Under the pieces are notes generated by a model. That model saw only the letters and a program-made list of their open reading frames with translations. It did no database searches and was not told the origin of the DNA. DNA of 64,000 nt from Galdieria sulphuraria (Eukaryota; Rhodophyta; Bangiophyceae; Galdieriales; Galdieriaceae): the NCBI RefSeq assembly GCF_000341285.1, contig NW_005178416.1:1-64000 (forward strand), read 5' to 3'. The translations under genes and the position numbers were made by a program. Below, in pieces: positions 22,596 through 32,822 of the stretch (positions within the stretch are counted from its first letter, which is position 1; each line of letters begins with the position of its first letter).

Positions 22596-23201
22596 GGTAC
22601 CAGGCTTCTTACTTTGCGATACCTTAGATATTCGTAAATGTCAGCCACGATTAGCAATAAAGTCAAATTCTAGCACTATTTCTCGTTGCTTATCATCCAA
22701 ACGTTTTGTACAAAGAAAGCAACTTCGTTGTAGCTTGTGGGACAATCCCGATATAGAGGAACTGGAAGATTGTAGAGTGGAAGTAATTCGACCTTACAGT
22801 AAATATTACGTAGATAAACAAGTTTATTATTACAAAGGAAAGTATTATCGCATTTCAGATATCGGATTAGGAGAACAATGGTATGCTCTGATACTGGATG
22901 ATAACGAACCAACTGACTTGGTAGGTTGTAGTGTTTTTTTTAGAAAGTTTGTCCACTAACTATAAGAGAGACTCCGGAAAGATTTAAAGGTCTTAAAACG
23001 GTTCAAAAGATAAAGCTAGTTTTCCAAGCTCTACTGAGTGTCGTTGTGGGTGCAGTTGTTTGGGCAGGATGGAATATTCTATTTGCTAGTATATCAACAT
23101 TTCTTGTGGTGGTGACTGCCATATCGTTTTTTATTGGAGTTGCCCTTTTCGTAGTTATCTGGACCATAAATCAACTCGAGAATAAGTTTGTTGGAAAATA
23201 A
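22567..23201 (+). CDS. predicted plastid-type two-TM membrane protein
   Basis: Exons 22567-22920 and 22971-23201 (50-bp intron) give 194 residues. A Ser/Arg/Lys-rich N-terminus looks like a transit peptide. A soluble part follows, with KYYVDKQVYYYKGKYYRISD and LGEQWYALILDDNEPTDL, and then two hydrophobic helices (ALLSVVVGAVVWAGWNILFA and FLVVVTAISFFIGVALFVVI). I do not recognise the family. The layout suggests a thylakoid or envelope protein with a stromal head. No downstream Met is available in frame, so the start at 22567, inside the upstream gene's last exon, is the only ATG. Confidence 0.65.
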
Positions 23202-23235
23202 ATATCGAATAACAACATATAACGCGTCAAATTTA

Positions 23236-25344
23236 TTAAATGTTGATATTGAAAGAAAGACCTAGATTGCCTGGTCCAACACCAGCAGTAAAACCTTGAT
23301 ATACTTCATGTCAACTAAGTAACACCAAGAACAGTGCAGTTACCCACCTCCGGGACCTAGATAGCCAGCTGATTCATCAGGAACCATAGAAATCTGAATG
23401 GAGGTTCGATGCTGTTGATAACCAACGGAGATGTTAACATCTGTCTCAGGTGGACGATATGCTGCACCAAAATTCCAATTGCCACCAGAACCTCCATATT
23501 GCTGTTGTTGAATAGCCTGCATTTGTGCTTGCTGCATCTGCAAATATTGTAATGCAGAGGCTTGTTGTTGAGCGGCCTATATACATGATCAATATCCACA
23601 TACAATATACATGTTTTCATTCATTACCTGTATTTGCTGTGCTATCAATTGCTTGCGACGCGAAGAAATTTCGTGCATTGTATTTTGCAAGTCCGTTCTT
23701 TCCGTATTGTATGACCAATCACTGCCAGGTCGAATGGAGTCCTCTGCTTCTCGAACAAACATACTGTCGGCAGTAAAGAACGCGAAGTCACTTGGGACCT
23801 TTGGATATTCACTTTAAATCAAAAAGCCACATAATATCCGGAAACAAACCTCTTCTGAAGATAAGGAAGCCTTAAATTGCGACAATGCATTTTCACGCAA
23901 AACTTGCAATTGTTTGACAAAAACTGCATTTAGAGAGGTGTCAATAATTGCTTCAAGTTCTCTTCGTTTTCGAGACACCAATGCATTCGAGGACACACTA
24001 TCAAAAAAATAACGTACTTTTAGAATTGTAACCAAGAGTCAATATAGACTTACTCAGAGACGGCGTTGTCAAATCTAGTCAGGCACTGATTAACCAAGTC
24101 TCGAAACTTGGAACCGAGATTGGAGATTTTCTCGCCATCCTCTAAGTTTCGTAACAACTTGGACTAGACGAGGTCTTTTCAGTATCCTCTGAAAAAATAA
24201 CTTTCAACTAACCGTCTCCTTCGCAATATCACGCAAGATATCTGACGTAGCTTCCTCACATTTATACGCCGCTGTCAACTCAGCTTGACCTGCTTCTACG
24301 TCACCAGAAGAGAGGATTTCCGCGTTTTCATATACGCTTTCCCAAAGATTTTTCGAAAATGCCGCAAAACCATCTGCAGGTATTCCTATTCCCACTAAAC
24401 AGTTAGTAGAAAACAAAAATCGAAGAAAATATTGTTGCCTTTGCTATATTCCGAACGCAAATAAAACTTAGGATGCGATTCTTGAAGAAAATGATCCTTC
24501 AGCTCTTTGCATTTGTTCTCAAACTGCTCGCTTTCGTATTGCATGTGAGGTAAGGCGAACAAATCAAAATCAAAAAAGTCTTCGAGCTTAGCATCCACAG
24601 CTTCTCCAGTCTTTGGGATTGTGTTCCAGATATCTCGAGCCTATTTATCACAAATTTCATTTTTAAGAATTCTATATGGAAAACTTATCAAACCCCTTGC
24701 AACAAAATATCCTTCAACTCTTCCGACGTATAAGAAGGATCGGTATCTCGAACAACGAAGCACATCAAAGTTTTGATAGCACCACCTTCTGCTGCTGCCT
24801 TTGCCGCTTCCACAAAAATGGCACGTAACAATGAATAACTTGCTGCCTCTGTTCTACCAACATCATGAAACCACAAGTTGATGAGAACCACATCGGAAAT
24901 GGCTGACGCAAAACCTGCTATTCTTGATTGAAAAGCCTTTCCAGACACTCCTCTCTCTCTACTGTCGCCTCCTTTGAATCTAAGTTAGCGCCACCGCAAA
25001 GCTACAAGTTTGTCTGAATACCTTCCACGTCCATGACTACGAGTAAGCTGTTTTGTGGACATTTTGCCACGTGAACACCCTTGGTAGTTGCTCTCCCAAA
25101 ATTTCGTTTGTCTGCAATCAAAAAGTTGGTCTGAAATAGTTTATTCAGTAAGGTACTCTTTCCGGAACCCTGATAAACTTCGTGTTCAAACCTCGCACCA
25201 CCCAACTACGGAAAGAACACTTACTTGACATCCCAAAATAGAAACAACAGCGTATGCTTCCGATCCCAACTCCTGATCTTCCGGAAACCAGAAAGGAGCG
25301 TCCAAAACAACTCCTTCACTATCTACTATCTGAATAAAGGACAT
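23236..25344 (-). CDS. RHD3/Sey1-like dynamin-family GTPase, no membrane hairpin
   Basis: Ten exons: 25344-25225, 25169-25022, 24971-24694, 24640-24439, 24394-24213, 24163-24054, 23997-23850, 23798-23628, 23576-23348 and 23294-23236. They give 548 residues. The P-loop is GCQGSGKST (38-46). The switch and G3 regions are ATTKGVH and VVMDVEGGDSRERG, and ISDVVLINLWFHDVGR is typical of RHD3/Sey1/atlastin relatives. CFVVRD is the G4-like element. ER-fusion GTPases of this type have about 780-800 residues and a C-terminal TM hairpin. Here a short helical region leads into a Gln/Met-rich stretch and a Gly-rich beta-like tail ending LGLSFNINI, with no TM segment. The 24395-24438 intron has a GC donor. 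Confidence 0.8.
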
Positions 25345-25516
25345 GGCTTTTCCTTCGAGTTATCGACCAACACAATTTTCAATTCCGGAGATTAAGAAAG
25401 CAACTGAACGAATGAATGGGTGGATAAGAAGCCAGTCATTGAGACTATGTTGCAAAAGAAAAAAAAAAAGAAAAGGCGCGCATAAAGAATAAAATTAAAA
25501 TTTTTTATACAAAAAA

Positions 25517-26223
25517 CTATTTGAACGCTTCTTCAACAAAAGACAACTCTTCTTTCAGGTACCCTGATAACCCTCTACAGAGAATGAGTTCATTGTCGGC
25601 TGTTTTCAAGCCACTCTTACTTCATTTTTGCCTTTAATAAGCCAAGTTCAACAGTCTCTTCTGCAACCAAACACGCCAAGAAATCTTCCACTTTAGCCAC
25701 ACATATCTTACCCTTCTAAAACTTTACAATGAGGAGCCTTCAACACAAGAAAGAACGTGGCTACGTACTGCACAATCCAACATAAGGTAATCCTCTCCTA
25801 TTCCTTCCCCCACGTAGAAGTTTCTCGCACGATCCTATGCTCGGAGCTCACTGTGTTTTTTTAACAAGAATAACACAAACTACATACTTCCAAAATCGAC
25901 CAAGTACCGGCTACAAGTGCTCCAACGGAAGACCTGTAAAACTACTATTATTTAGAAGAGTCAACCAAAAACAAGTCATACCAGTTGTTTTCAACCAAGT
26001 CTGTACTTGGCTTGTCATCCTGGAAAAAAATCGTTGGTTTTCAATACACACAGATAATGACAAAGAATAGCACCTCGTTAGGTATACTTGCACCTGCTAC
26101 CAAAGAACCGTCGTTAGCAAGTAACAACGCAATATACAGACCACCAGTTAACGTAGTTTTCAGTATTTCAGATATTTTAGAAGGCTGAATCAGATGAACT
26201 ACTTGAGCATTGGTTTCTTGCAT
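25517..26223 (-). CDS. LAMTOR2: LAMTOR2-like roadblock/LC7 protein (Ragulator)
   Basis: Six exons: 26223-26074, 26019-25982, 25933-25888, 25834-25769, 25712-25621 and 25574-25517. They total 450 nt and 149 residues. The segments ALLLANDGSLVAGASIP, ALVAGTWSILEDRARNFYVG, YLMLDCAGKICVAKVEDFLA and VELGLLKAKMKGLSGYLKEE track human LAMTOR2 (p14) through its whole roadblock fold. LAMTOR2 pairs with LAMTOR3 in the lysosomal Ragulator scaffold that recruits Rag GTPases to activate TORC1. A generic roadblock protein (dynein light chain or MglB-like) is the alternative, but the C-terminal match favours LAMTOR2. It is divergent from the fibrillin gene, with 60 bp between starts. Confidence 0.75.
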
Positions 26224-26283
26224 GCTATCCACGAAAACTCAATTCTAAAGAATGACGCATTCTCATTGATCGAATAGGATGTG

Positions 26284-27108
26284 ATGTTGTTTGTGGTGTG
26301 TTGGTTTTTGGCAGCTAATAATAGGGGTCTTGTTCATTGTTGCCGAAGAGTTCAAAAACAACAAGGAAAACCTTCCTTTGCAACTATTTCTAGGCCGTCT
26401 AAGTCGCTTTTCTTGAGAACTTATTATTCAACAAAATTGTCTCGTTGTGATAGAGCTCGAATTGCTGTCGATGCAACTTTCGAGAAACAATCCAACGAAG
26501 TAACTCAAATTAAGAGACATCTTCGGAAAATGTTAACCTATCTTATCAATATGTCGCCACAACGGAGAAGGATATTCGCACTAATTCGTGGTTTGGAGGG
26601 ACGTTATTCACCTCCGAGTTCTGTGGAATCACTAGTACAACAGCTGCAAGGGGACTGGAAACTAGTCTTTAGTTCCACTACACTCGGAATTCCTTCAAGA
26701 GAGTTGGTTGTTTTGAGTGTGACCCAAACTTTGGGAGTAGGCAAATTGCGCGAAAATGGATGCTTCGAAATCATTATGGTAAACAAGTGCCGGTGGAACT
26801 ACGTACAACAAGGAGCTCATGGACTTTTGGAAATATTTTGTGTGTTGACTTTTTTGGGGCGTTGTCGTTTTATGTGCCGGGTATCGGATTACCGTATGGA
26901 GACTCATGATCAAGTCAAGGCAACAGAGGCTCGTTCTATAGTGGCTTACCTGCAACGTAATCTTCCTCGAGAATTTTTCGATCCAAATAACTGTATGCTG
27001 CAAGTTAGTTTTGTGGATAATGAGTTGAGAATTGTAAAATGGTTGGGCAAAAGATTTGCTGGTGTTCGCAACATTTTTTATAGGTGTGATGACAAGGAAA
27101 TTTCCTAA
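26284..27108 (+). CDS. plastid lipid-associated protein / fibrillin family
   Basis: Single exon, 274 residues. The N-terminal about 60 residues are Ser/Arg/Lys-rich without acids, as in a plastid transit peptide. The core LIRGLEGRYSPPSSVESLVQ followed by LQGDWKLVFSSTTLGIPSRE is the PAP/fibrillin entry motif. The C-terminal strand FVDNELRIVKW fits the domain end, where Asp-x-x-Leu-Arg-Ile recurs. Fibrillins sit on plastoglobules, thylakoids or in the stroma and bind isoprenoid lipids or quinones. The subfamily cannot be fixed. Confidence 0.8.
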   Translation: MLFVVCWFLAANNRGLVHCCRRVQKQQGKPSFATISRPSKSLFLRTYYSTKLSRCDRARIAVDATFEKQSNEVTQIKRHLRKMLTYLINMSPQRRRIFALIRGLEGRYSPPSSVESLVQQLQGDWKLVFSSTTLGIPSRELVVLSVTQTLGVGKLRENGCFEIIMVNKCRWNYVQQGAHGLLEIFCVLTFLGRCRFMCRVSDYRMETHDQVKATEARSIVAYLQRNLPREFFDPNNCMLQVSFVDNELRIVKWLGKRFAGVRNIFYRCDDKEIS

Positions 27109-27199
27109 TATCATGACACCCGGCTGCAGTTTGCACCAAGATGAAGACAATCCGTGTAAAGAAGCCTCACCAAAAAGTGGGAAGTAATGGCAAGTTGTT

Positions 27200-28965
27200 T
27201 TATATATTTTCATTCGAAATATATTCTATTCGAGCATGATCTTTCAGGAAATCTATGGTTTTCGAATGTTTCAAGTCGGTTTGGATTCTTTCCTCGGTAG
27301 CTGCCCAGTCCACTTCCTATGTGAGATTAAGAAAATGGGATATGTGTCAACAATACAAAAGCCTCTTACTTTTTCATTCATCTCTTCCTCAACTTTCTTC
27401 AACTCCTGAGCAACTTCTTCATTATTCGGCACTAGTTGTTCTCTCCTTGCAATTTCTTGCAATGCAAACCAAACTTTCAATTCTTTCAAAGTGGCTGTCC
27501 AAGTCTCCTGTTTATATTTTTGATAAGTTTCTTGAGTCAATGACTTATTCATCGTTTCTTCACCCACTCCTTGCTCCTTCATTTCCGTCAGAAGATTGGC
27601 AAATTTCCGTTGCGAGTGTTCTTCTGCCACTTGTTGCGGTATTTCCAATTCTACTATTTCTGCTAAGGAATCTTCCAAAGCTCTTTCCAAATGACTATCA
27701 TTCACTTTGTGTATTTCTACTCCCAACTGCTTCGTTATTGCATCGCGAAGCTCCTGTGAGGAAGAATAATGGGTGTGATTCTTTACCAATGAATCATCCA
27801 GAGGAGGCAATTCCTTTCGCTTCAATTCTTTTATCGAGATATCAAAAATAGCTGATATTCCTCTCAAGTCTTGACGTTTGGCATTGTCCGGAAATTTTAA
27901 TGGAATACTAACGGTCTCTCCAACATGAGCCCCTATAAGTCCTTCCTTTAAACCTTCCATATAATTTCCTCGTTCCATATCCACTTCAGCTTCTGAATCG
28001 GATACCAAGTGCGAAAGAGATGCACCTTTCGTACCATCGGGATTGGCATACCAAGCTTTGATATCAACAACTACGGTATGATTATGGCCAGCAACAGTTT
28101 CATCTGAAACAGTCACCCAGTTGGCGTTTCTCTCTTGTAGCTCTAAAAGTGTATTCTCGACCATACTTGACTGAAAAACTTCTCGATTTACCTTTAAGTG
28201 CAAACCCTTGTAGTCATCTTTGAAGTTGACAAGAGGGTACGTTTCAAACTGGTGCATTTATTGTTTAGCTTCCTTGTCATAAAAAAAAAGTTGACTTACG
28301 ACAAACTGAAAAGAGAACGGACGACCAGGCTCGAAAGTATTCACAATCTCCTCCTCATTATCACTCAAAGTTGCTTTGCTAAGAGGTGTATAACTTTCTT
28401 TTGTAAGTACTTGCCTCACTGTTTCTTGTATCAACTCTCTACAAGCCTTGGACGCTACTGTCGAACCCACTTGATTGATCAACACAGGTCTAGGAACTTT
28501 TCCTTTACGGAATCCAGGTACTATTGCTGTCTTTGAATACTCCGATAGTTGACTTTCAAAGCATTGTTTAGTTCGAAACCCGCTCACTCGTACGTGAATA
28601 CACAACTAGTATGGAAGCGGTTAACGATATTCAACCAACCAAAGAGTTCTTACCTTGGAACCAGGCAACCGCTTCTCTTCAACAATCTCATAAGATTGTT
28701 CTTCCAAGTCAGGAACGCTTTCTGTTTTAACATTACAAGTGAACGTTCTAGTGACACACCGAACGCTATGTCCCCTTTCAAGTTTCAACCTGAGAACTTT
28801 TCGAGGGCAAAAACTAGTGTATTGCGAACAAAAAAACTGCTGGGGATGGTTTGTGGTTTTATTACAAACACGACAAGGAAAACGTATGACATGTAGCACT
28901 GGGGACGACTGAAAACTCCACATTGCTGTCAATCCAGCTTTTCTCATACAATCCATCATTGTCAT
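27200..28965 (-). CDS. tig: trigger factor, probably plastid
   Basis: Exons 28965-28654, 28605-28300, 28248-27370 and 27316-27200 (introns 48, 51 and 53 bp) give 537 residues. The ribosome-docking signature is VPGFRKGKVPRPVL, preceded by LPGSKLCIHVRVSG and followed by FETYPLVNFKDDYKGL. A PPIase-type centre (GLKEGLIGAHVGETVSIPLK) and a helical C-terminal chaperone arm complete the trigger-factor order. A leader of about 90 residues with many Cys, Arg and Ser suggests import into the plastid. Trigger factor binds nascent chains at the 70S ribosome exit. It is convergent with the fibrillin gene. Confidence 0.92.
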
Positions 28966-29226
28966 GGACTAGAGTATTGATATATGTCGACTAATGACAC
29001 AACTGATAGAGAGAAATGATAAGATGTAGGTCGTTATATCTCTTGTTGTTGATCATTTCTGTTCTTTGAACATTGGGTTGTGCATGTCACATGGATAGAA
29101 AGTATCTAGAGATCATTTCGTCAACAGAATGACCATACTATTTTAAGATTTGCTATTTGTAAAGATTGAATAACATACGTTGAAAGAAAGGGATAAAGAC
29201 CGATTTTCAACTACTTGAGGAGCCAT

Positions 29227-30249
29227 ATGGTTCTTAAGATGAGGAGAAAATGCGACAAAGATAAATTATCAAAAGGGAGATTGGTGGAGATCTCCTGGAA
29301 ACCAACTGAACACTTCCAAGTAATGGAAAAACACGATACTTTTAAGGCTTTATCTTTTTGTAACAGTTGTTTGATACCTATTCGTAGACCCTGTCATGGC
29401 TTGGCATTCAGGAATACCAAGTTTCCAAGCAGAAACCAAAGTTGGTGGAAGGGAAGAAACGTCACCTTGGCCATGGAAACTTCAGGTGAAGGGGAGCTTC
29501 GAGAATCTCCATATGCGTTGTACAAGGGAGAAGTTGTGAACTCTCCGGACCCTAAGAATGCCATGGACTTTTTTCGCCTTCGAGAAGGTCATTGGAGTTC
29601 TTGGAGAGTGACCCACCACCTTGCTTTTCGTCGAGACGAACAAGGCGTATCCGATATCACTATGAAAGTATTGGAGAAGAGCGACCCAAGAATTGTCGAA
29701 TTATGTGAAGCTCACCATCTGGATCCTTCCCTTGCAGCGGGTGGATGCTACGTAGAGTGGGCTGCTCAATTGTCGTGGGACCAAGAAGGAGAAAATCATG
29801 AAGGATCTACTGTCTTTGCTATTGTTCCCGATGACGCTCATTGTTGTAGTGGTAAGTTATTGAGAGACAGAGGATATGCAGAGATTGTGCAGGTCGCTGG
29901 GACGTTTAGGTTGACTCCTAGTAAAGAACTAGTGTTGCATACTCCATATGATGGAGGCGATGTAGAAGAAACTTTTTCTTTTATTGGCAAAGACTTAGTA
30001 ATTCGTTCAAGTACGGTGAAAAGATTTGGAGGATTTTCAACTGCTACCTTTTCAACAGAGCGTCGAAAGGACGTGGCAAGTGTAAAAGATGGGATTGTAT
30101 TTACAGAAGAAATGATGCCTTTTGGAGGGCCCTCAATGGCATCCCAAATGAAGGAACCCAATGAAAGACCAAAGAATCCGTATCAAAATATGAATCAGCG
30201 CACTTTCCAATCAACGGGAGCCCTGGACTTCCTGAACGAGGGTGCGTGA
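29227..30249 (+). CDS. cpcS: CpcS/CpeS-type phycobiliprotein lyase
   Basis: Single exon, 340 residues. The lyase domain spans about 110-285: AMDFFRLREGHWSSWRVTHH, SDITMKVLEKSDPRIVELCE, ECxHH-like AHHLDPSLAAGG, GKLLRDRGYAEIVQVAGTF, and the terminal KRFGGFSTATFSTERR. These match cyanobacterial and red algal CpcS/CpeS (lipocalin-like), which attaches phycocyanobilin or phycoerythrobilin to conserved Cys residues of phycobiliproteins. About 90 residues upstream look like a plastid (possibly bipartite) leader, and about 50 residues extend the C-terminus beyond the usual end. This gene is the best single indicator that the host is a red alga. Start chosen at the first ATG; a TTG lies 12 bases upstream. 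Confidence 0.93.
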   Translation: MVLKMRRKCDKDKLSKGRLVEISWKPTEHFQVMEKHDTFKALSFCNSCLIPIRRPCHGLAFRNTKFPSRNQSWWKGRNVTLAMETSGEGELRESPYALYKGEVVNSPDPKNAMDFFRLREGHWSSWRVTHHLAFRRDEQGVSDITMKVLEKSDPRIVELCEAHHLDPSLAAGGCYVEWAAQLSWDQEGENHEGSTVFAIVPDDAHCCSGKLLRDRGYAEIVQVAGTFRLTPSKELVLHTPYDGGDVEETFSFIGKDLVIRSSTVKRFGGFSTATFSTERRKDVASVKDGIVFTEEMMPFGGPSMASQMKEPNERPKNPYQNMNQRTFQSTGALDFLNEGA

Positions 30250-30383
30250 AACAAGGAACAGAAGACCTCGGAAAATGACACGTGGTCACGTCGCGTTGAA
30301 TTTCTCCGGACCGAGTGTAGAATATTCATGATGTTTGAAGAACAAAGTTATCTTTTTGATGAAATTCTTTTTAAAAAATAAAA

Positions 30384-31555
30384 ATGACATCCATAGCACA
30401 GGTTCCCTCTGCAAAGAGAACAAAGTTGCCATTTGGTGAGTCGTGGGTCTTGGAAATTGTTTGTTTCTGCGTACTTGCCACGGCCTCAAACTTACTTGGT
30501 TGACCATTTCAGCTTTCCCTTACTAGAGCAGTTTTCAACTGACTGGTTATCTTGCCGGTTAAAGTTGTGAGAAGCTGTTGGATTCTTTCTCAGAATCAAG
30601 CTGGAGATTCTTCTGTTCTATGCCAACAGTTGTTGTTTTTTATCTGAAATTCTCAGTTACTGGCAGACAAGTTTCGTCTCAAGAGTTTCTCTAGTCAAGA
30701 CGGGGCGCAAAAAGAATCAAGCCAGAATATCTTACTTTAGCACAAGTGATGCACAAGCAGCAGTGTTGAATACAAGTTGGGAATCCCGTCGTGGAAGTCA
30801 GTCAAGCTCGAGTTCTACTTTTCATGAAATACGTTTGCAGAAATATGAAGACGAAACTTGGGAATCGGGAATACAAGGCCTTCAATATATAACACCAGAA
30901 GATCATGACGTCGGCACTTATTCACCTATCGTGGGATTCTCCTGGAATATGGGTCTGGACTCATCATTTCTATTGGATTCTACAAGTAAGAGAATTTCGT
31001 TCCATTCGGAGAGTGAAGATAAGCAAGAATTCAAGAATACAAATGTAATGCAGTCGAAACCATCTGTTGGTTTCTCAACGACAAGTATGGATGAAACATT
31101 ATCAGAAGATATTTATTTTCATCAGGAAGCTACACGATGTAAAAAGAAACCCCTTTGTACTTCTTCCTCAATGACTAGACGACCCCTGAAACGTAACATT
31201 CCCCTTGGAACAAAGGTAAGAGTAGCATTCGATTGAGTAACAAGTCAGAATATCATTGAAAACAAATATAAGAAATGTAGTCAATGTCAAACTCATATTC
31301 CAGCTGCTATTGCTACTTGTACTTATTGTGGATATTCTTTTCGGATCAAAAAAGAGTTGAAAAAGTCGTCAAGTGGAGAGAGAGGAAAGAAGGTAAGAAT
31401 GGTTTGCCATACTAGTACATATCATAAGTTGCTATTCTTTTTTGTTGTTCCAGTTGTGTCCCAATTGTCAAGACAAGTTGCCAGCTGCTAAAGCAACTTG
31501 TCCCACGTGTAACTATATATTTCGCAAAAAAATCATCATGAAAACCAACAAGTAG
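30384..31555 (+). CDS. double zinc-ribbon protein (UPF0547-like)
   Basis: The 3' part is clear. Exon 30630-31215 is Ser-rich and acidic. Exons 31273-31392 and 31454-31555 each encode one treble-clef ribbon, CSQCQTHIPAAIATCTYCGY and CPNCQDKLPAAKATCPTCNY, with CxxC...CxxC spacing like the UPF0547 zinc-ribbon family (human C16orf87 has one). The 5' exons (30384-30435 and 30527-30566) are my best frame-consistent solution and give 299 residues in total, but other splice choices exist. A basic KTGRKK segment and the ribbons suggest a nucleic-acid or protein-binding role in the nucleus. Function unknown. Confidence 0.65.
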
Positions 31556-31633
31556 TGAAATAGTCACTTTGGAAAGCTAGTCTATTTGATACGAGTTAGA
31601 CTGTTTCCTATAAGACTTTTATAAATTGTGCGC

Positions 31634-32020
31634 TCAGAGCCTTTCAAGTTGCTGCACAAGTTCTTTTCTCTCGGAATACTTTAACAGAAACTTTTTACAC
31701 GCTCGTAAAGTTCCTCCCACGTGTACAACTGTAAAGTCAATCTTTCCGTAAAATAATTTTGCAGGCAATATAGCGAGGCATCCCAAAAGAGGTTTGAGTT
31801 GAGAACGGCTTACTCTTAGAATGGCAAAGCTACCTAAAGAACTCCAATACTTTACCGCTAAACTGAAAAGAATCTTCCCATAAATAACATCCCCGAAGAA
31901 CTCTTGTATAGTATCTCTGACAGCTTGCACAAAATATTTACTCGTTGGGAACGTAGTTTCTAAAGTTTCAGACTTTGTATAAAACTCGATGACAAGATAT
32001 CGATTCTTCAATCGTACCAT
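31634..32020 (-). CDS. POP5: RNase P/MRP subunit POP5
   Basis: Single exon, 128 residues. The start MVRLKNRYLVIEF, the centre SLAVKYWSSLGSFAILRVSR and the end VVHVGGTLRACKKFLLKY match eukaryotic and archaeal POP5 closely. POP5 pairs with RPP30-type or POP1 partners in the RNase P and MRP holoenzymes, which trim tRNA 5' leaders and process pre-rRNA. The protein stops soon after the core, without the acidic tail of the human protein. The MAT1 stop lies about 50 bp upstream on the same strand. Confidence 0.92.
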   Translation of the reverse strand: MVRLKNRYLVIEFYTKSETLETTFPTSKYFVQAVRDTIQEFFGDVIYGKILFSLAVKYWSSLGSFAILRVSRSQLKPLLGCLAILPAKLFYGKIDFTVVHVGGTLRACKKFLLKYSERKELVQQLERL

Positions 32021-32073
32021 TTCTTGTCTCTTTCACAATAAAATTCCATTGCTCTTTTTCACATCGTTTTATT

Positions 32074-32786
32074 TTATATCAACAACTTTGTCCGAAAGAA
32101 CAACGAGTCAATCAACTCTTGTTGTGCTCTTTTACGACAGAGTTTTTCGTCAAATCCCTAAACAATCACAATTAAAGTTTCCAATACACTGCAACTGACT
32201 TACGGAAGCTCTTGTACGTTTGCTTTCATCCCACCTCATCGTCTCTCAAAGGAACGGGCATAGGCCTATGCGACCACGTTGCTATTAGTATTGAACTCCA
32301 TAGAAAAAAGCACATACTTTGCTGGTCTTGCAGGATCCAAAAATATAAAACTGGGAAGTTGTTCGTTGTTCTCCGTATCCAATACTATTCCAATATATAT
32401 ATACATATATATATATTCAACGATAATAAAACTAGAAGACAGCTTAACCTACTTTGAACGTTTTCCAATATGTCTTGTCTACCAGTATCTTTGATATACT
32501 TTTTAAGTTTCTCCATACTTTCTTGGGTTTCATCTGAGTTTGTTCCTATCGTCCCAAGGTGTCTCTCACTTGGTTACTTTGAACTAGTTCTCTTACCTTC
32601 ACTCAATTGGTACACAACATCTTCAAAAGCTTCCAAATAGTCGTTGAATTCTTCTTCGGTATTAAAGTCTTCTCTTTTCCTTTTGAATATCTTGCCTAGT
32701 CTTTTTCGAATAGCTAATTCTCTTTCTACTTGAATGGCATCATCATCCATCGTGTGATCATACAAAATAAAAAAAGAGTTTATCAT
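32074..32786 (-). CDS. MNAT1: CAK assembly factor MAT1, RING-less
   Basis: Exons 32786-32597, 32545-32453, 32384-32318, 32265-32235 and 32157-32074 total 465 nt and 154 residues. The segment IRKRLGKIFKRKREDFNTEE followed by EFNDYLEAFEDVVYQL is the MAT1 family core. A helical middle, a PARPAKPMPVPL linker and a terminal CRKRAQQELIDSLFF helix resemble the MAT1 C-terminus that holds cyclin H/CDK7. Family members are about 300 residues and begin with a C3HC4 RING that contacts XPD in TFIIH. No RING is encoded upstream, because the Omp85 stop lies only about 37 bp away. The small downstream exons are the least certain part. Confidence 0.75.
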
Positions 32787-32822
32787 TTCTATTTTATCAT
32801 CCACGTGAAGTTACTCATTTTT

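Noticed and set aside
32787-32822. Search for a RING-coding exon upstream of MAT1
   Set aside because: Only about 36 bp separate the start from the Omp85 stop, and no Cys/His pattern is present.
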